A DNA stretch of 64,000 nucleotides from an uncultured Sutterella sp. (GCA_900542195.1 UQNA01000005.1:8300-72299), one strand, 5' to 3'; positions 8,205 to 16,098 are shown, numbered from the stretch's first letter. Notes: a model not told the origin generated them from the sequence alone. Translations and numbers: made by a program.

Positions 8205-8834
8205 ATGATGAACAAAGCATCTCAGCTCCTTCTCAAGGGATCTCTTATCGGCTCCTTAGCACTCTTAGCAACTGCCGCATCTGCTCAGTGGGTACCAGGC
8301 CCAGGCTGCGGTATGGGAATGATGGGTCCTGGGCCTAACTGCGGCGCTCCTTGTTACGGCACTTACAACGGCGCTCCTTGCTATTTTGGTCCGGGCAATC
8401 AAATGCGCGGTCCGGGTGTCGGCTATCAGGACAGAAAAGTTTACTTGCTTGGCTCTCTTAATTTGAACGATTCTCAGAAGCCCGCTTGGAATAACTATTC
8501 CGCTGCTATCGACGCTCTTCATGCTCAGAGAAATGCGAACCAGCAGGCTCCGGGCTGGCAACTCAGCCAAGAACAGCGCTTAGAAGCAAGAGTCGCCAGA
8601 CTCCAGCAGCAACTCGAAGCTACCCAAAACCTGATCAAGGCTCGTGCTGAACTTGTTAAGGTTCTGACTCCGGAACAAGTTAAAGTTTTAGAAGCTCTCG
8701 AAAGCAAGAGCCACTTCAGAGGCAATAGAGGACCACGTCATCATGGTTTTGCTCCGCAGCGCCATCATGGCTTCGGACCGCAAGGCTTCGGCCCACAAGG
8801 TGCTCCGGCTCCTATGCCCAAATCTCCGGTCTAA
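8205..8834 (+). CDS. Spy/CpxP-like periplasmic LTXXQ-family protein
   Basis: I choose the ATG at 8205 because AAAGGAA lies just upstream and the protein then begins with a clean signal peptide (MMNKASQLLLKGSLIGSLAL, cleavage after ASA). The mature part has a Gly/Pro/Met/Cys-rich head, a helical core with LNLNDSQKPAWNNYSAAIDA and LTPEQVKVLEAL (the LTxxQ-like signatures of Spy/CpxP), and a His/Gly/Pro-rich tail (repeats of RHHGFGPQ type). Spy-like proteins act as periplasmic chaperones or metal-responsive stress proteins. The His- and Met-rich ends suggest metal binding (inference). Confidence 0.8.
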   Translation: MMNKASQLLLKGSLIGSLALLATAASAQWVPGPGCGMGMMGPGPNCGAPCYGTYNGAPCYFGPGNQMRGPGVGYQDRKVYLLGSLNLNDSQKPAWNNYSAAIDALHAQRNANQQAPGWQLSQEQRLEARVARLQQQLEATQNLIKARAELVKVLTPEQVKVLEALESKSHFRGNRGPRHHGFAPQRHHGFGPQGFGPQGAPAPMPKSPV

Positions 8835-8898
8835 TAGGAAACTGTTAGAAGGGACTGCCGGAATTTAAAAAGCGCAGTTTTTAAATTCTAACCACGCA

Positions 8899-8937
8899 GG
8901 CTGCAAACATAACATGTGTTTGCAGCCTTTCCTGTTT
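8899..8937 (+). terminator. Rho-independent terminator
   Basis: GGCTGCAAACA pairs with TGTTTGCAGCC around a short loop, followed by a T-rich stretch. It lies 64 bases after the Spy-like gene. A second AT-rich stem (GAATTTAAAAA/TTTTTAAATTC) precedes it. Confidence 0.75.
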
Positions 8938-9147
8938 TAGGTTTCCGAAAACAGACACAGTTTAGAAAAAGATGTGAGTGATTAGCTTTGCCTAACTGCA
9001 AAACGTAAAAAAATGAAGCATCTTTTCCTGAAAAGGCAAAGCGGCCCATTCAGAACCGCTTCGTACGAAATACTAAAATGGCAAACAACGACCAAAGCTC
9101 CAAAGAGAAGAACTCAATGGAGCCTAACCGTTCGTTTTTTCTAAAAA

Positions 9148-9381
9148 TTAATAAAAGCCCATTACCCACATGGCCAACAGAGTGCCGGGCCATAAAAGAG
9201 CACCGATTACAACATACATAATGTTGAAGGCGAAATCTAATAGGCTTGTCCATAAATCTGCAATAACCGGAGTGTTTGCCCAGAGGTAGATGAACATGCC
9301 GATTGCGCATGCAAAATAGCAGATAGAGAACCAGTTAACAAAACTTTGAGAAGTTCTTAAAGGTATAGTGTTTGTGCTCAT
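9148..9381 (-). CDS. Small two-helix membrane protein, unknown
   Basis: 77 residues. After a polar N-terminus there are two hydrophobic stretches (about residues 16-34 and 45-74) rich in Trp, Ala and Gly, ending LLAMWVMGFY. AAGGAAT precedes the ATG at a good distance. No homologue recognised. It stands alone between the Spy-like gene and the Nudix gene on the other strand. Confidence 0.65.
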   Translation of the reverse strand: MSTNTIPLRTSQSFVNWFSICYFACAIGMFIYLWANTPVIADLWTSLLDFAFNIMYVVIGALLWPGTLLAMWVMGFY

Positions 9382-9559
9382 CGTAATTCCTTTTGGGGTT
9401 TTTCTTGCACCCCCTTCCTTTGTAAATTATTGCAAGTTAATAAGGAAGAATAAAGTCCTTGAACCTATTCTAGGCATTAAGGCAAATACTAAGAAACATC
9501 ATACCAACGTGATAAGCTTTCTGAGATTCGTCAAAAGTGACTATCTATAAGGACTTGAA

Positions 9560-10117
9560 ATGGATTCTCTCGAAGAAAAGCAAATTTCAACAGAGGAAGT
9601 TTACAAAGGCAACTTCTTAAAAATTTACAAAGACAAAGTTGAACTTCCGGACGGAAAAATAACAACAAGAGAATATATTAAACATCCCGGAGCAGCGGCA
9701 ATTATTCCTTTAACCAAGGACGGCCAAGTTGTTATAGAAAGACAATGGCGATACCCAGCCGGAAAAGCTTTTTTAGAAATTCCTGCCGGAAAATTGGACC
9801 CAAATGAAGATCCTCTCGTCTGTGCCAAACGCGAACTTTTAGAAGAAACCGGCTATGAAGCAGCAAACTGGGTCTTCCTAGGAAAGATCAATAATGCTAT
9901 CGGCTATTCAAACGAAAGTATTTGGATCTACCTCGCCAAAGATCTTGTGAAAAAAGAACAACATCTTGATCCTGGAGAATTCGTAGAACTCTCCCTTCTT
10001 CCATGGAAAGAACTTGTCAAAAAATCTCTGAACGGCGAGATTACTGATGTAAAAACCATCATTGGCTCTCTTTGGCTAGAGAAATACTTGGGCGGCGCTG
10101 ACTTCTCTAAAAGATAA
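9560..10117 (+). CDS. nudF: Nudix hydrolase, ADP-ribose pyrophosphatase type
   Basis: 185 residues. The Nudix box starts at GKLDPNED (about residue 76) and continues to CAKRELLEETGYEA, matching GX5EX7REUXEEXGU. The N-terminal IKHPGAAAIIPLTKDGQVV and ERQWRYPAGKAFLEIPAG are typical of ADP-ribose pyrophosphatases, which cleave ADP-ribose to AMP and ribose 5-phosphate. A related sugar-nucleotide substrate is possible. The stop codon lies inside the left direct repeat of the prophage, so the gene originally stood just upstream of the tRNA-Leu locus. Confidence 0.88.
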   Translation: MDSLEEKQISTEEVYKGNFLKIYKDKVELPDGKITTREYIKHPGAAAIIPLTKDGQVVIERQWRYPAGKAFLEIPAGKLDPNEDPLVCAKRELLEETGYEAANWVFLGKINNAIGYSNESIWIYLAKDLVKKEQHLDPGEFVELSLLPWKELVKKSLNGEITDVKTIIGSLWLEKYLGGADFSKR

Positions 10118-10257
10118 TTTCAAAAGACTCAGTTTAGATTTTGTATTAGAACCTCACCTCAACTCTTCAAAAATCGAATTTGACGAAAGTGGTAGAGGCG
10201 TTAGGTTTGGCTTCTAGTATCCTAGACGTGTCGGTTCGAGTCGGACCTCTCGCACCA
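10114..10257 (+). repeat. Left prophage boundary repeat (attL region)
   Basis: A 144-base stretch that recurs imperfectly at 48943-49080. It begins with ATAATTTCAAAAGA, holds a promoter-like AT-rich segment and ends with a tRNA-Leu-like sequence. The last 36 bases (TAGACGTGTCGG to CTCGCACCA) differ at only one position between the copies, which marks the likely crossover core at the tRNA 3' end. The integrase gene lies 1.3 kb inside. Confidence 0.85.
10174..10257 (+). pseudogene. Degenerate tRNA-Leu copy at attL
   Basis: 84 bases align without gaps to the intact tRNA-Leu at 48997-49080 but differ at 13 positions. The acceptor 5' strand (TCGAATT) no longer pairs with CTCTCGC, the anticodon stem is changed and the T stem has a GTCGG/CGGAC mismatch. 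The 3' 36 bases including CCA are nearly perfect. It cannot be expected to give a working tRNA. Confidence 0.85.
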
Positions 10258-10263
10258 AGACAC

Positions 10264-10380
10264 ATGCACATATCTACACAAGCCCGCACATGCGGGCTTT
10301 TTTGTTTTTCCAACTGCACATATCTGCACATATTTACACATGAATAGAGCATAAATAGAGCATGACGTAGAGCATGGAAA
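10264..10380 (+). repeat. Short direct repeats next to attL (probable integrase arm sites) and terminator
   Basis: GCACATATCTACACA and GCACATATCTGCACATATTTACACA flank a strong hairpin (AGCCCGC at 10281-10287 with GCGGGCT at 10292-10298, then T6). Three copies of TAGAGCAT follow at 10345, 10356 and 10368, spaced 11-12 bp, about one helical turn. Such phased repeats beside the att core and before int are typical of arm-type binding sites of tyrosine recombinases; this role is an inference. Confidence 0.55.
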
Positions 10381-10425
10381 GGATAAAATAAAGGCCTAGA
10401 AACCTACTATTTTTCGCTTTCAAAA

Positions 10426-11453
10426 ATGACACAAAACTGTCCGCCCAAACCTTGGTTAAGCATCGAACAGCAATTGGAGTTAATGCGCTCCAGAGGAATG
10501 CACATCACCAGTACGGCGAGAGCTGCATCAATGCTTAAAGAGTTTGGGTATTACCGACTAAGCGGCTATTCCTACGTTTTAAGAGAGGTAGACCCAGAGA
10601 CAGGCGTCAGACTTAATTCTTTTAAAGCCGGCACATCTTTTGATTATGTTATCGAACTCTATGAGTTTGATAAGATGCTCCGGCTCTTGATCTTAGATGC
10701 GTTGGAAAGAATTGAAATTTCGTTCAGAACTTCAATTTCCTATCATCTCGGCCAAACAGATCCGCTCTTCTATAAGAATCCAGATAATTTCAAAACAGAG
10801 TTTAGGACAACTCAATACCCTATCTGGTTAAAAAAGCAGCAAGAAAAAATAGAGCAATCGAAAGAGGATTGTATTAGGCACAATACTAAAAATACGGGGA
10901 CAACATTCCTGTATGGGTCGTCTGTCAAACATGGGAATTTGGTCAGTTGACTTGGCTTTTAGGTATGTTGAATTACAAAGAAGTCGAATCTATCAGTCAG
11001 AACTATGGCTTTTTTGGTTCCAAATCCTTTTTAACTTGGTTAAAGTGCTTAAAGGAACTGAGAAATATTTGTGCGCATCATTCCCGGCTTTGGAACAGAG
11101 TATTTTCTTTCTACCCAAACAAACCAGTTAAAAAAGATGCCTCCGCTCCCATAAGTTGGAGCGCAGCTTTCGATGAAAATGAAAAACAGACCCTATTCTT
11201 CCGAGTTTGTGGAATCATTCATTTCTTAAAATTTATTGAATCTGAATCGACTTGGGAGGAGAGATTCAAATCAGCCCTGAAAAAGTTTCCGTCCGCGCCA
11301 GAACTCGATGTAACACTCGAGTGCATGGGGTTTCCAGAAGATTGGGAGGAGCAAATTGAATGCATAAAAAATAACCTTCCTCGAACACCACAATCAACTG
11401 AGTCAATCGGGTTAGAGGAAGGCCTTGGTGTGAACATATTATCAAAAAGATAA
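10426..11453 (+). pseudogene. Abi-like (AbiD/AbiF, Abi_2 family) abortive infection gene, frameshifted
   Basis: The first part (to 10950) has the Abi_2 N-terminus: LSIEQQLELMRSRGMHI, YYRLSGYSYVLR and DALERIEISFRTSISYHLG. The C-terminal part continues in the -1 frame with VWVVCQTWEFGQL, LKELRNICAHHSRLWNR and onward to 11453. The RN-x(3)-H core lies in this second part. Adding one A to the A5 run at 10888-10892 rejoins the frames into about 343 residues. Such proteins cause abortive infection or act as RNA-targeting toxins against other phages. As a lysogenic-conversion gene between attL and int, this position fits phage defence. It may be a true pseudogene, a slip-variable gene or a sequencing error. 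Confidence 0.75.
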
Positions 11454-11549
11454 GTAAATATCAAATAATTCAGTGCGTGTGTGTCCGTATACGTCCGTAT
11501 GCGTCTAGCTAGATGAGCGGATATATACATTATTTAATAAGGAAAACTT

Positions 11550-12641
11550 ATGGCCAGCATTGGTAAATTGCCGACGGGAAGCTATCGCGTTCAGTACTAC
11601 GTTGATGGGAAAAAATGTTCTAAAACCTTTAAAACTCGCTCCGAAGCTAAGACCTTTGCTGCACGCATTGAACTCTCCCCGGAAAAGTTCGCCAGTCGGC
11701 TGACGTTTGCCGATTGTCTAAAAGAATATCGAGACACTATGACAATTAAAAAGAAAGGTGCCCGGGAAGAATCTATCCGGATAAACAGACTTCTGAAGTA
11801 TCCGTTTGCTTCCGTTCTTCTCTCTGAGCTGACGGCTGTAGACATTCAATCCTGGGTAGATCAACGAGGATCTGAACCCTCAAAAAATGGCGGGACGGTT
11901 TCCCCTGCAACCGTTCGTCGTGAATATTGTCATGTGATAGGCGTTTTAAATTACGCAGTCCGGAAAGGATTTATTCCGAAATCTCCGGCTGTCGGAATTA
12001 GGCTGCCTGCAAAACCCGATCACAGAGAACGAGTGGCAACAGAAGAAGAGATTGAACGCTTAAAAGCCGCAACTGGGTGGGACGGCGTTTCTGTTCCGGA
12101 CAACCTTCTCCAGTCAGTCATTTTGGCTTTTGTACTTTCATGTAAGACCGGGATGCGTGCCGGGGAAATTCTTAAACTTGAGCACTCCTGGATTGATGGC
12201 CGTGTTATTCATTTGCCGGCGGACGCGACCAAAACTTCTACCCGTCGTGATGTCGCTTTAAGTCTGGATGCAGCTCGGTTGATAGACCTAGCAATCAAAG
12301 CAAAAAAGACCACATCACCAAAAATTTTTGAAGGATTAACAGATAAAAACCGTGACGCGCTCTGGCGAAAGGCGCGAGATAGAGCAGGATTAGGACCGTT
12401 GAGAGATTCTCAAGGCCGTGAGATTCGCGAAGGCCTCAATTTCCACGATGGCCGGGCCACATTCGCTACTTGGGCGGCCTCCCCTGATCCACGAACAGGA
12501 GCGCCCCGTTTGGACGTTCTGGCATTGGCCAGACAAACGGGGCATCGTGATTTGAAAATGCTGCAGAAATACTATCGAGCAACGGCAGAAGAAATCGCTA
12601 TGAGATTAGACGCTGCCGTTCTCGAAGAGCAAGAAAAGTAA
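11550..12641 (+). CDS. int: Prophage tyrosine integrase
   Basis: 363 residues. An N-terminal arm-binding region (LPTGSYRVQYYVDGKKCSKT) is followed by a SAM-like core domain (about 60-150) and a catalytic domain. Visible catalytic residues are Arg in SCKTGMRAGEILKLE (about 210), the HxxR in NFHDGRATFATWA, His in ARQTGHRD and the nucleophile Tyr in LQKYYRATAEE. It should catalyse integration at the tRNA-Leu 3' end. Its 3' end overlaps the convergent AlpA-like gene by 44 bases. Confidence 0.95.
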   Translation: MASIGKLPTGSYRVQYYVDGKKCSKTFKTRSEAKTFAARIELSPEKFASRLTFADCLKEYRDTMTIKKKGAREESIRINRLLKYPFASVLLSELTAVDIQSWVDQRGSEPSKNGGTVSPATVRREYCHVIGVLNYAVRKGFIPKSPAVGIRLPAKPDHRERVATEEEIERLKAATGWDGVSVPDNLLQSVILAFVLSCKTGMRAGEILKLEHSWIDGRVIHLPADATKTSTRRDVALSLDAARLIDLAIKAKKTTSPKIFEGLTDKNRDALWRKARDRAGLGPLRDSQGREIREGLNFHDGRATFATWAASPDPRTGAPRLDVLALARQTGHRDLKMLQKYYRATAEEIAMRLDAAVLEEQEK

Positions 12642-12903
12642 CTTTTGCCTGCTTTTCATAGTGTTTGTCGATCCATCGTTTAACATCCTCAAAGCGCCAC
12701 CTTTTGTACCCTTTTTCAGTAACGCAGACCGGCGGCGGAAAGGTTGGATCATTAATCACCTGATCCGTGGAGGTGGATCGACCTGAGTTGCCTAACATGT
12801 AGGAAATATCCCGTTTGCGAACCAAAACCGGCGGGATATTTGGCCGCTGCAGCAATCGTTCTGCTATTTTGTCGGCCAGGGCGTCCAGTTCACTTTCGTT
12901 CAT
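12598..12903 (-). CDS. AlpA/excisionase-like DNA-binding protein
   Basis: About 101 residues from the ATG at 12903, chosen for the AAGGGAT upstream; a longer form could begin at 12930. The C-terminal half shows a winged-helix MerR/AlpA pattern: VLVRKRDISYMLG, then FPPPVCVTEKGYKRWRFEDV and KRWIDKHYE. Proteins of this kind regulate integrase or act as excisionases (Xis). Its convergent overlap with int supports a role in excision control. Confidence 0.75.
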   Translation of the reverse strand: MNESELDALADKIAERLLQRPNIPPVLVRKRDISYMLGNSGRSTSTDQVINDPTFPPPVCVTEKGYKRWRFEDVKRWIDKHYEKQAKVTFLALRERQRLIS

Positions 12904-12973
12904 TTTTGATCCCTTTGTTGTCATTGTCACATTTTTAATTCATTCACTTTTGTCCGGAGAAACTCGGTTTTAA

Positions 12974-13252
12974 TCACGCCAGTCCGGAATCAAAGCCGGG
13001 CCATCTGCTGCCTCCGAAAAGCCGTCGGTAAGCATCCTCGTTGTATTTGATGTTTTCCCAGATTTCGTCTTGGGAGAGCCCAAGGGAGCAGAGTCTGTCA
13101 ACACAGCTGTTGAAAAGTCTTTTGAAGAACTGCAGGGCTGAGGGCTCCTTTGCTGCTTTCTGCAGCATCGGAGTTTCGCACCAGAAAATGGGCTCGACAG
13201 TGACAGCGTGGCTTTTGTAGTGTTCAGGATTTGTCAGTTTTTCGTATTCCAT
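12974..13252 (-). CDS. Small phage early protein with NPEHY motif
   Basis: 92 residues from the ATG at 13252, which has a GGAGAAAAACA ribosome site. It starts MEYEKLTNPEHYKSHAVTVE, similar in outline to DUF3310-type phage proteins (PxHY, then E-P-I/IE). The C-terminal half is helical with several Trp and Arg residues. It follows ssb by 10 bases in the leftward early operon. Function unknown. Confidence 0.6.
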   Translation of the reverse strand: MEYEKLTNPEHYKSHAVTVEPIFWCETPMLQKAAKEPSALQFFKRLFNSCVDRLCSLGLSQDEIWENIKYNEDAYRRLFGGSRWPGFDSGLA

Positions 13253-13262
13253 TGTTTTTCTC

Positions 13263-13598
13263 CTATCGCTGCATTCTGTCCAGCAGCTGAATCGATTCAG
13301 CAATCACTTTGGTTGTGTATCGGGTTTGGCCGTTCTGATCCTGCCATTTTTCTGTTTCTAGGCGCCCTTCGATGTAAATCGTGCTGCCCTTTGTCGTGTA
13401 CTTCTCAACGATCTCGGCCAGCTTTCCCCAGAGCGTTACTGTGTGCCATTGAGTCTGCTCTACCCGCTCATCGTTCCTGGTGAATCGTCTCGTTGTCGCG
13501 ATTGAAATTTCCGCGACTTTCATGTTCGAGTGAGTCATTCGGACGTCCGGAGCTTGTCCGAGGTTGCCGATCAAAATGACTTTATTAACGGAGGCCAT
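13263..13598 (-). CDS. ssb: Single-stranded DNA-binding protein
   Basis: 111 residues with the full OB fold but no acidic C-terminal tail. The start MASVNKVILIGNLGQAPDVR, the middle WHTVTLWGKLAEIVEKYTTK and GSTIYIEGRLETEKWQDQNG are classical SSB. It would coat ssDNA during phage replication or recombination. The lack of the DDDIPF-like tail means it may not recruit host partners as the chromosomal SSB does. Its start overlaps the stop of the upstream gene. Confidence 0.95.
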   Translation of the reverse strand: MASVNKVILIGNLGQAPDVRMTHSNMKVAEISIATTRRFTRNDERVEQTQWHTVTLWGKLAEIVEKYTTKGSTIYIEGRLETEKWQDQNGQTRYTTKVIAESIQLLDRMQR

Positions 13599-13879
13599 TA
13601 CTCAGTCTCCTTTTTGACTTGTTCCGCGCTGGCGATTAAAGCGGTAGCCACTGCAGATGCTTTTTCCGGAGAAAGAGGAATCATGAATTTCTGCTCGGGG
13701 TTGTCCGGAGATTCACAGATCAACGCCGGAAAGATAACGTGTGCGCAGGAGTCCTTAATATGGATATCGAGTTTGCTCACAGTTACGTTCGTAAGGTCCA
13801 AAGGCTGGAAGCCTTTCTCGCTGAAAGCCTGACGTGTTCTTTCTTCGACGAGTTGTTTAATTCGATTTTCTTTTTGCAT
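13598..13879 (-). CDS. Phage early protein, unknown
   Basis: About 93 residues from the ATG at 13879, which has an ideal AAAGGAGCAGCA site. The sequence MQKENRIKQLVEERTRQAFS suggests an N-terminal helix, followed by LDLTNVTVSKLDIHIKDSCA and a final helix rich in Ala. No family recognised. Tightly packed before ssb in the leftward operon. Confidence 0.6.
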   Translation of the reverse strand: MQKENRIKQLVEERTRQAFSEKGFQPLDLTNVTVSKLDIHIKDSCAHVIFPALICESPDNPEQKFMIPLSPEKASAVATALIASAEQVKKETE

Positions 13880-14366
13880 TGCTGCTCCTTTTAAGTTTTT
13901 CTTTGGCTCGTTCATAAGCCCAAGTAAATTCATTAAGTGTTTTGTGAGGCGCCAGTGCCACAGCCTCTTTTAGTGTCGGGATGATGATGGCAAAGGCCTG
14001 GCTGATGATCTTGATTTCGTCGCCTGTGGCCACGAAACCCTTGGTTTGTCCTTTGAGCTGGCGGTCGCTGATGTCATTGATGGCTTTCCGTGCTGCCATT
14101 GCGATCGGACCGACTTCGTTGATCTCCTGCTGATTCAGGTGCTCATAACGTTTGTAGAGCAGGCCTAAAAACCAGTTGAGTGTGTCTTCGATCCAGTCCA
14201 TCTGCTGATCCGTCAAGGTTCCGGCCGGAAGGCTCGATTCAACATACAAGGCGACTTGAGTCAGTTTGGCTTCGACATCGGCCTGAGCTTCCGCGGGCCA
14301 ATAAGGGCCGACTTTTACGGTCCTCGGGTGATATTTCTTTGCCCGGGTCTTCTTTGATTTAGGCAT
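13857..14366 (-). CDS. Phage early protein, unknown, basic ends
   Basis: 169 residues. A Lys/Arg-rich N-terminus (MPKSKKTRAKKYHPRTVKVG) precedes a mostly helical middle (LTDQQMDWIEDTLNWFLGLL) and a basic C-terminus (AKEKLKRSSNAKRKSN). The basic ends could contact nucleic acid. No family recognised. Overlaps its neighbours on both sides by a few bases, as in a compact phage operon. Confidence 0.6.
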   Translation of the reverse strand: MPKSKKTRAKKYHPRTVKVGPYWPAEAQADVEAKLTQVALYVESSLPAGTLTDQQMDWIEDTLNWFLGLLYKRYEHLNQQEINEVGPIAMAARKAINDISDRQLKGQTKGFVATGDEIKIISQAFAIIIPTLKEAVALAPHKTLNEFTWAYERAKEKLKRSSNAKRKSN

Positions 14367-14643
14367 CGATTTCCTCCAGATCGCTGTCCGGGGAAATAAC
14401 TAGCCTTCCGTGCGGACCGTTAATCGGGAACTGATATGTGTAAAAGAATTCAAAGTCGGATCGATCCGGCTTTAATCCGACCGTTACATAACAGGAATGT
14501 CCGGCTTTGCCGTTGGCAATCAGCTCGAAGTTTTTGACAGCCTCTTCGAGCATTGCCTGCTTCCGGGAGGCCGTTGCATTCCCTGAGAAAAGCTGGATGA
14601 ACTCCTTCAGGGCAAAAACAGTGGATTTTTTAAGCTTCAGCAT
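14359..14643 (-). CDS. Phage early protein, unknown
   Basis: 94 residues, MLKLKKSTVFALKEFIQLFS at the start and an acidic end (SPDSDLEEIDA). It resembles its upstream neighbour (14637-14945) in layout: an N-terminal helix followed by a strand-rich part ending in a viewpoint on YxVxVG-type strands, so the two may be distant paralogues. The family is not recognised. Overlaps both neighbours by 7-8 bases. Confidence 0.55.
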   Translation of the reverse strand: MLKLKKSTVFALKEFIQLFSGNATASRKQAMLEEAVKNFELIANGKAGHSCYVTVGLKPDRSDFEFFYTYQFPINGPHGRLVISPDSDLEEIDA

Positions 14644-14945
14644 TTTGTGTCCACTCCGTCTGCCGGTGTGCCCTTGGTACCCGTGTAGTCGTTTACTGAA
14701 GCCACGATTCTGTAGGTCTCGCCTCCGATAACCGCTTCATGCATGAAGCCGGCGGTAAAGACTTTCGGGTCAGCAGGGTCCGGATAGAGAACAAAGCAGT
14801 CCGTGGCTGTTTTTGTGTTGGCCAGCCATTCGAGCTCGATAACGATTCGCCGTCTGGTGAACCAGTTTTCCAGCGGATCTTCGTTTGAGCGGGAGGCTAT
14901 GAAGTTCCCCAGTGCGTTGACGAATTCAGGTTTGAGCGTTTTCAT
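14637..14945 (-). CDS. Phage early protein, unknown
   Basis: 102 residues from the ATG at 14945, where GGAATCACT gives a ribosome site; the frame is open further upstream to 15020. It starts MKTLKPEFVNALGNFIASRS, then RRRIVIELEWLANTKTATDC and strand-rich segments. No family recognised. It is the most upstream gene of this part of the leftward operon and lies head-to-head with the gene at 15047. Confidence 0.55.
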   Translation of the reverse strand: MKTLKPEFVNALGNFIASRSNEDPLENWFTRRRIVIELEWLANTKTATDCFVLYPDPADPKVFTAGFMHEAVIGGETYRIVASVNDYTGTKGTPADGVDTKC

Positions 14946-15046
14946 AGTGATTCCAAAAACTTGAGCGGGTGCCGGTCTTTCCCGGCTGCCATCCTCCGTT
15001 GGATAATTAAAGAGTTCCAATCACTAACTATCCTATGGAGGAGAAA

Positions 15047-15385
15047 ATGGCTGAAAGCAAAACAAACGAAAATGTAGTAAAGATGACTGAAACCGGTGCA
15101 GTTAGGGTTATTGCCGCGGCTCTTCAGAGCGGAGTTTTAAAGCTTCCCTACTCGACGGCTTTTCCTCAGAAGCTTACGGAGGCTCTTGAGTCCCGATCTA
15201 TTGAAACTTGGGTCCGGCACGACAAGGTTCCCGTTCAGGAAGTTTTGGACGGCAGGCTTATGAGTCAATTTGTTCTTCCGGCCCGTGCGGACGGACTTTA
15301 TCTTCTTTCTCTTTTTGCCGTTCTTACTGAAGGAGTTTCCAAAGATACTCTCGCCGATCTCGGATTGACCGCCGCCACAGAGTAA
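15047..15385 (+). CDS. Small protein, unknown, opposite to the early operon
   Basis: 112 residues from the ATG at 15047, chosen because TGGAGGAG sits at ideal distance. It begins MAESKTNENVVKMTETGAVR and is helical and moderately acidic. It is read against the surrounding leftward operon, and its last 249 bases lie opposite the C-terminal part of the 15137-15619 gene. Composition looks like a real protein. Function unknown. Confidence 0.5.
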   Translation: MAESKTNENVVKMTETGAVRVIAAALQSGVLKLPYSTAFPQKLTEALESRSIETWVRHDKVPVQEVLDGRLMSQFVLPARADGLYLLSLFAVLTEGVSKDTLADLGLTAATE

Positions 15386-15619
15386 GTCCATCTTGATTAG
15401 GTAGAAGTATTGTTGTTGGGTAAGCCTATAAAGTCGACTGATAAAGAAGTCGTTTCCGGAAGCAAGGGCCGCTATTGAGGCTTTTTGCCAAAACTTCCAC
15501 AAGTTAATAGCTGCCTTTCTGTTCAAAGGAACAGGCTTGCCATAGGACTTTTCGGCATCTTCTTTGATCTCCAGGCTTTCCCAAGCCTGGAGAATCATTT
15601 TTTTCTGTTTCCGCTTCAT
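15137..15619 (-). CDS. Small protein, unknown; 3' half antisense to neighbour
   Basis: 160 residues with a perfect AGGAGGAACAATC site before the ATG. The first about 80 residues (MILQAWESLEIKEDAEKSYG, INLWKFWQKASIAALASGND) look like protein. The rest is very basic and lies opposite the gene at 15047-15385, so the true product may be shorter or the overlap real. No family recognised. Confidence 0.45.
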   Translation of the reverse strand: MKRKQKKMILQAWESLEIKEDAEKSYGKPVPLNRKAAINLWKFWQKASIAALASGNDFFISRLYRLTQQQYFYLIKMDLLCGGGQSEIGESIFGNSFSKNGKKRKKIKSVRTGRKNKLTHKPAVQNFLNGNLVVPDPSFNRSGLKSLRKLLRKSRRVGKL

Positions 15620-15864
15620 GATTGTTCCTCCTGGCTTGCGCCATCCTTTTCCTCATTAAGCCAGTAGAAGCCCAAGTGCTCATTAGCTAGAGTGGAGCCT
15701 AAGGCTCGATAGGTTCTGTCCAATTCAGCCATGATCTTGTCTGTCCGGCGATCGCCTTTTGGGTAGCAGAGCTGCTTTGTCAGGTCATCGCAAACTTCTA
15801 TCAGGCGGATAATCCGTTCCAGACTTTCACGTTCCAAAAGGAAGGTCAGTTTATGGCCGTACAT
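15616..15864 (-). CDS. Small phage early protein, unknown
   Basis: 82 residues, MYGHKLTFLLERESLERIIR at the start; probably helical. It shares length and layout with the next upstream gene (15865-16098): an N-terminal strand, a helix with a LIEVCDDLTKQL-type segment, a charged loop and a second helix before LANEHLGF. The two may be paralogues. It overlaps the gene downstream by 4 bases. Confidence 0.6.
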   Translation of the reverse strand: MYGHKLTFLLERESLERIIRLIEVCDDLTKQLCYPKGDRRTDKIMAELDRTYRALGSTLANEHLGFYWLNEEKDGASQEEQS

Positions 15865-16098
15865 TTATGCTCGCTCCTTGTTAGCGGCAGTTCTGCGATC
15901 AAGCGCCAAGCCATGATTTTTCAAGATCAAAACATTGCCAATTCGATAACAAAGTTTTTCGATCTCCCACATAAATTCCCCTTTCCGGTCGGGATTGCTT
16001 TCGCAGGCCTTCTCAAGTTTTTCTTTTTGATTTAAAAGATCGACTACGAAGTCCATATCCGACTGGGAGATTGAAAAAGTGATGTTTTCTACCCTCAT
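15865..16098 (-). CDS. Small phage early protein, unknown
   Basis: 77 residues from the ATG at 16098 with GGAGGAATAA upstream. It starts MRVENITFSISQSDMDFVVD and continues LLNQKEKLEKACESNPDRKG. See the neighbour at 15616-15864 for a possible paralogous relation (both have xNxH-G-like ends near the C-terminus). Function unknown. Confidence 0.6.
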   Translation of the reverse strand: MRVENITFSISQSDMDFVVDLLNQKEKLEKACESNPDRKGEFMWEIEKLCYRIGNVLILKNHGLALDRRTAANKERA

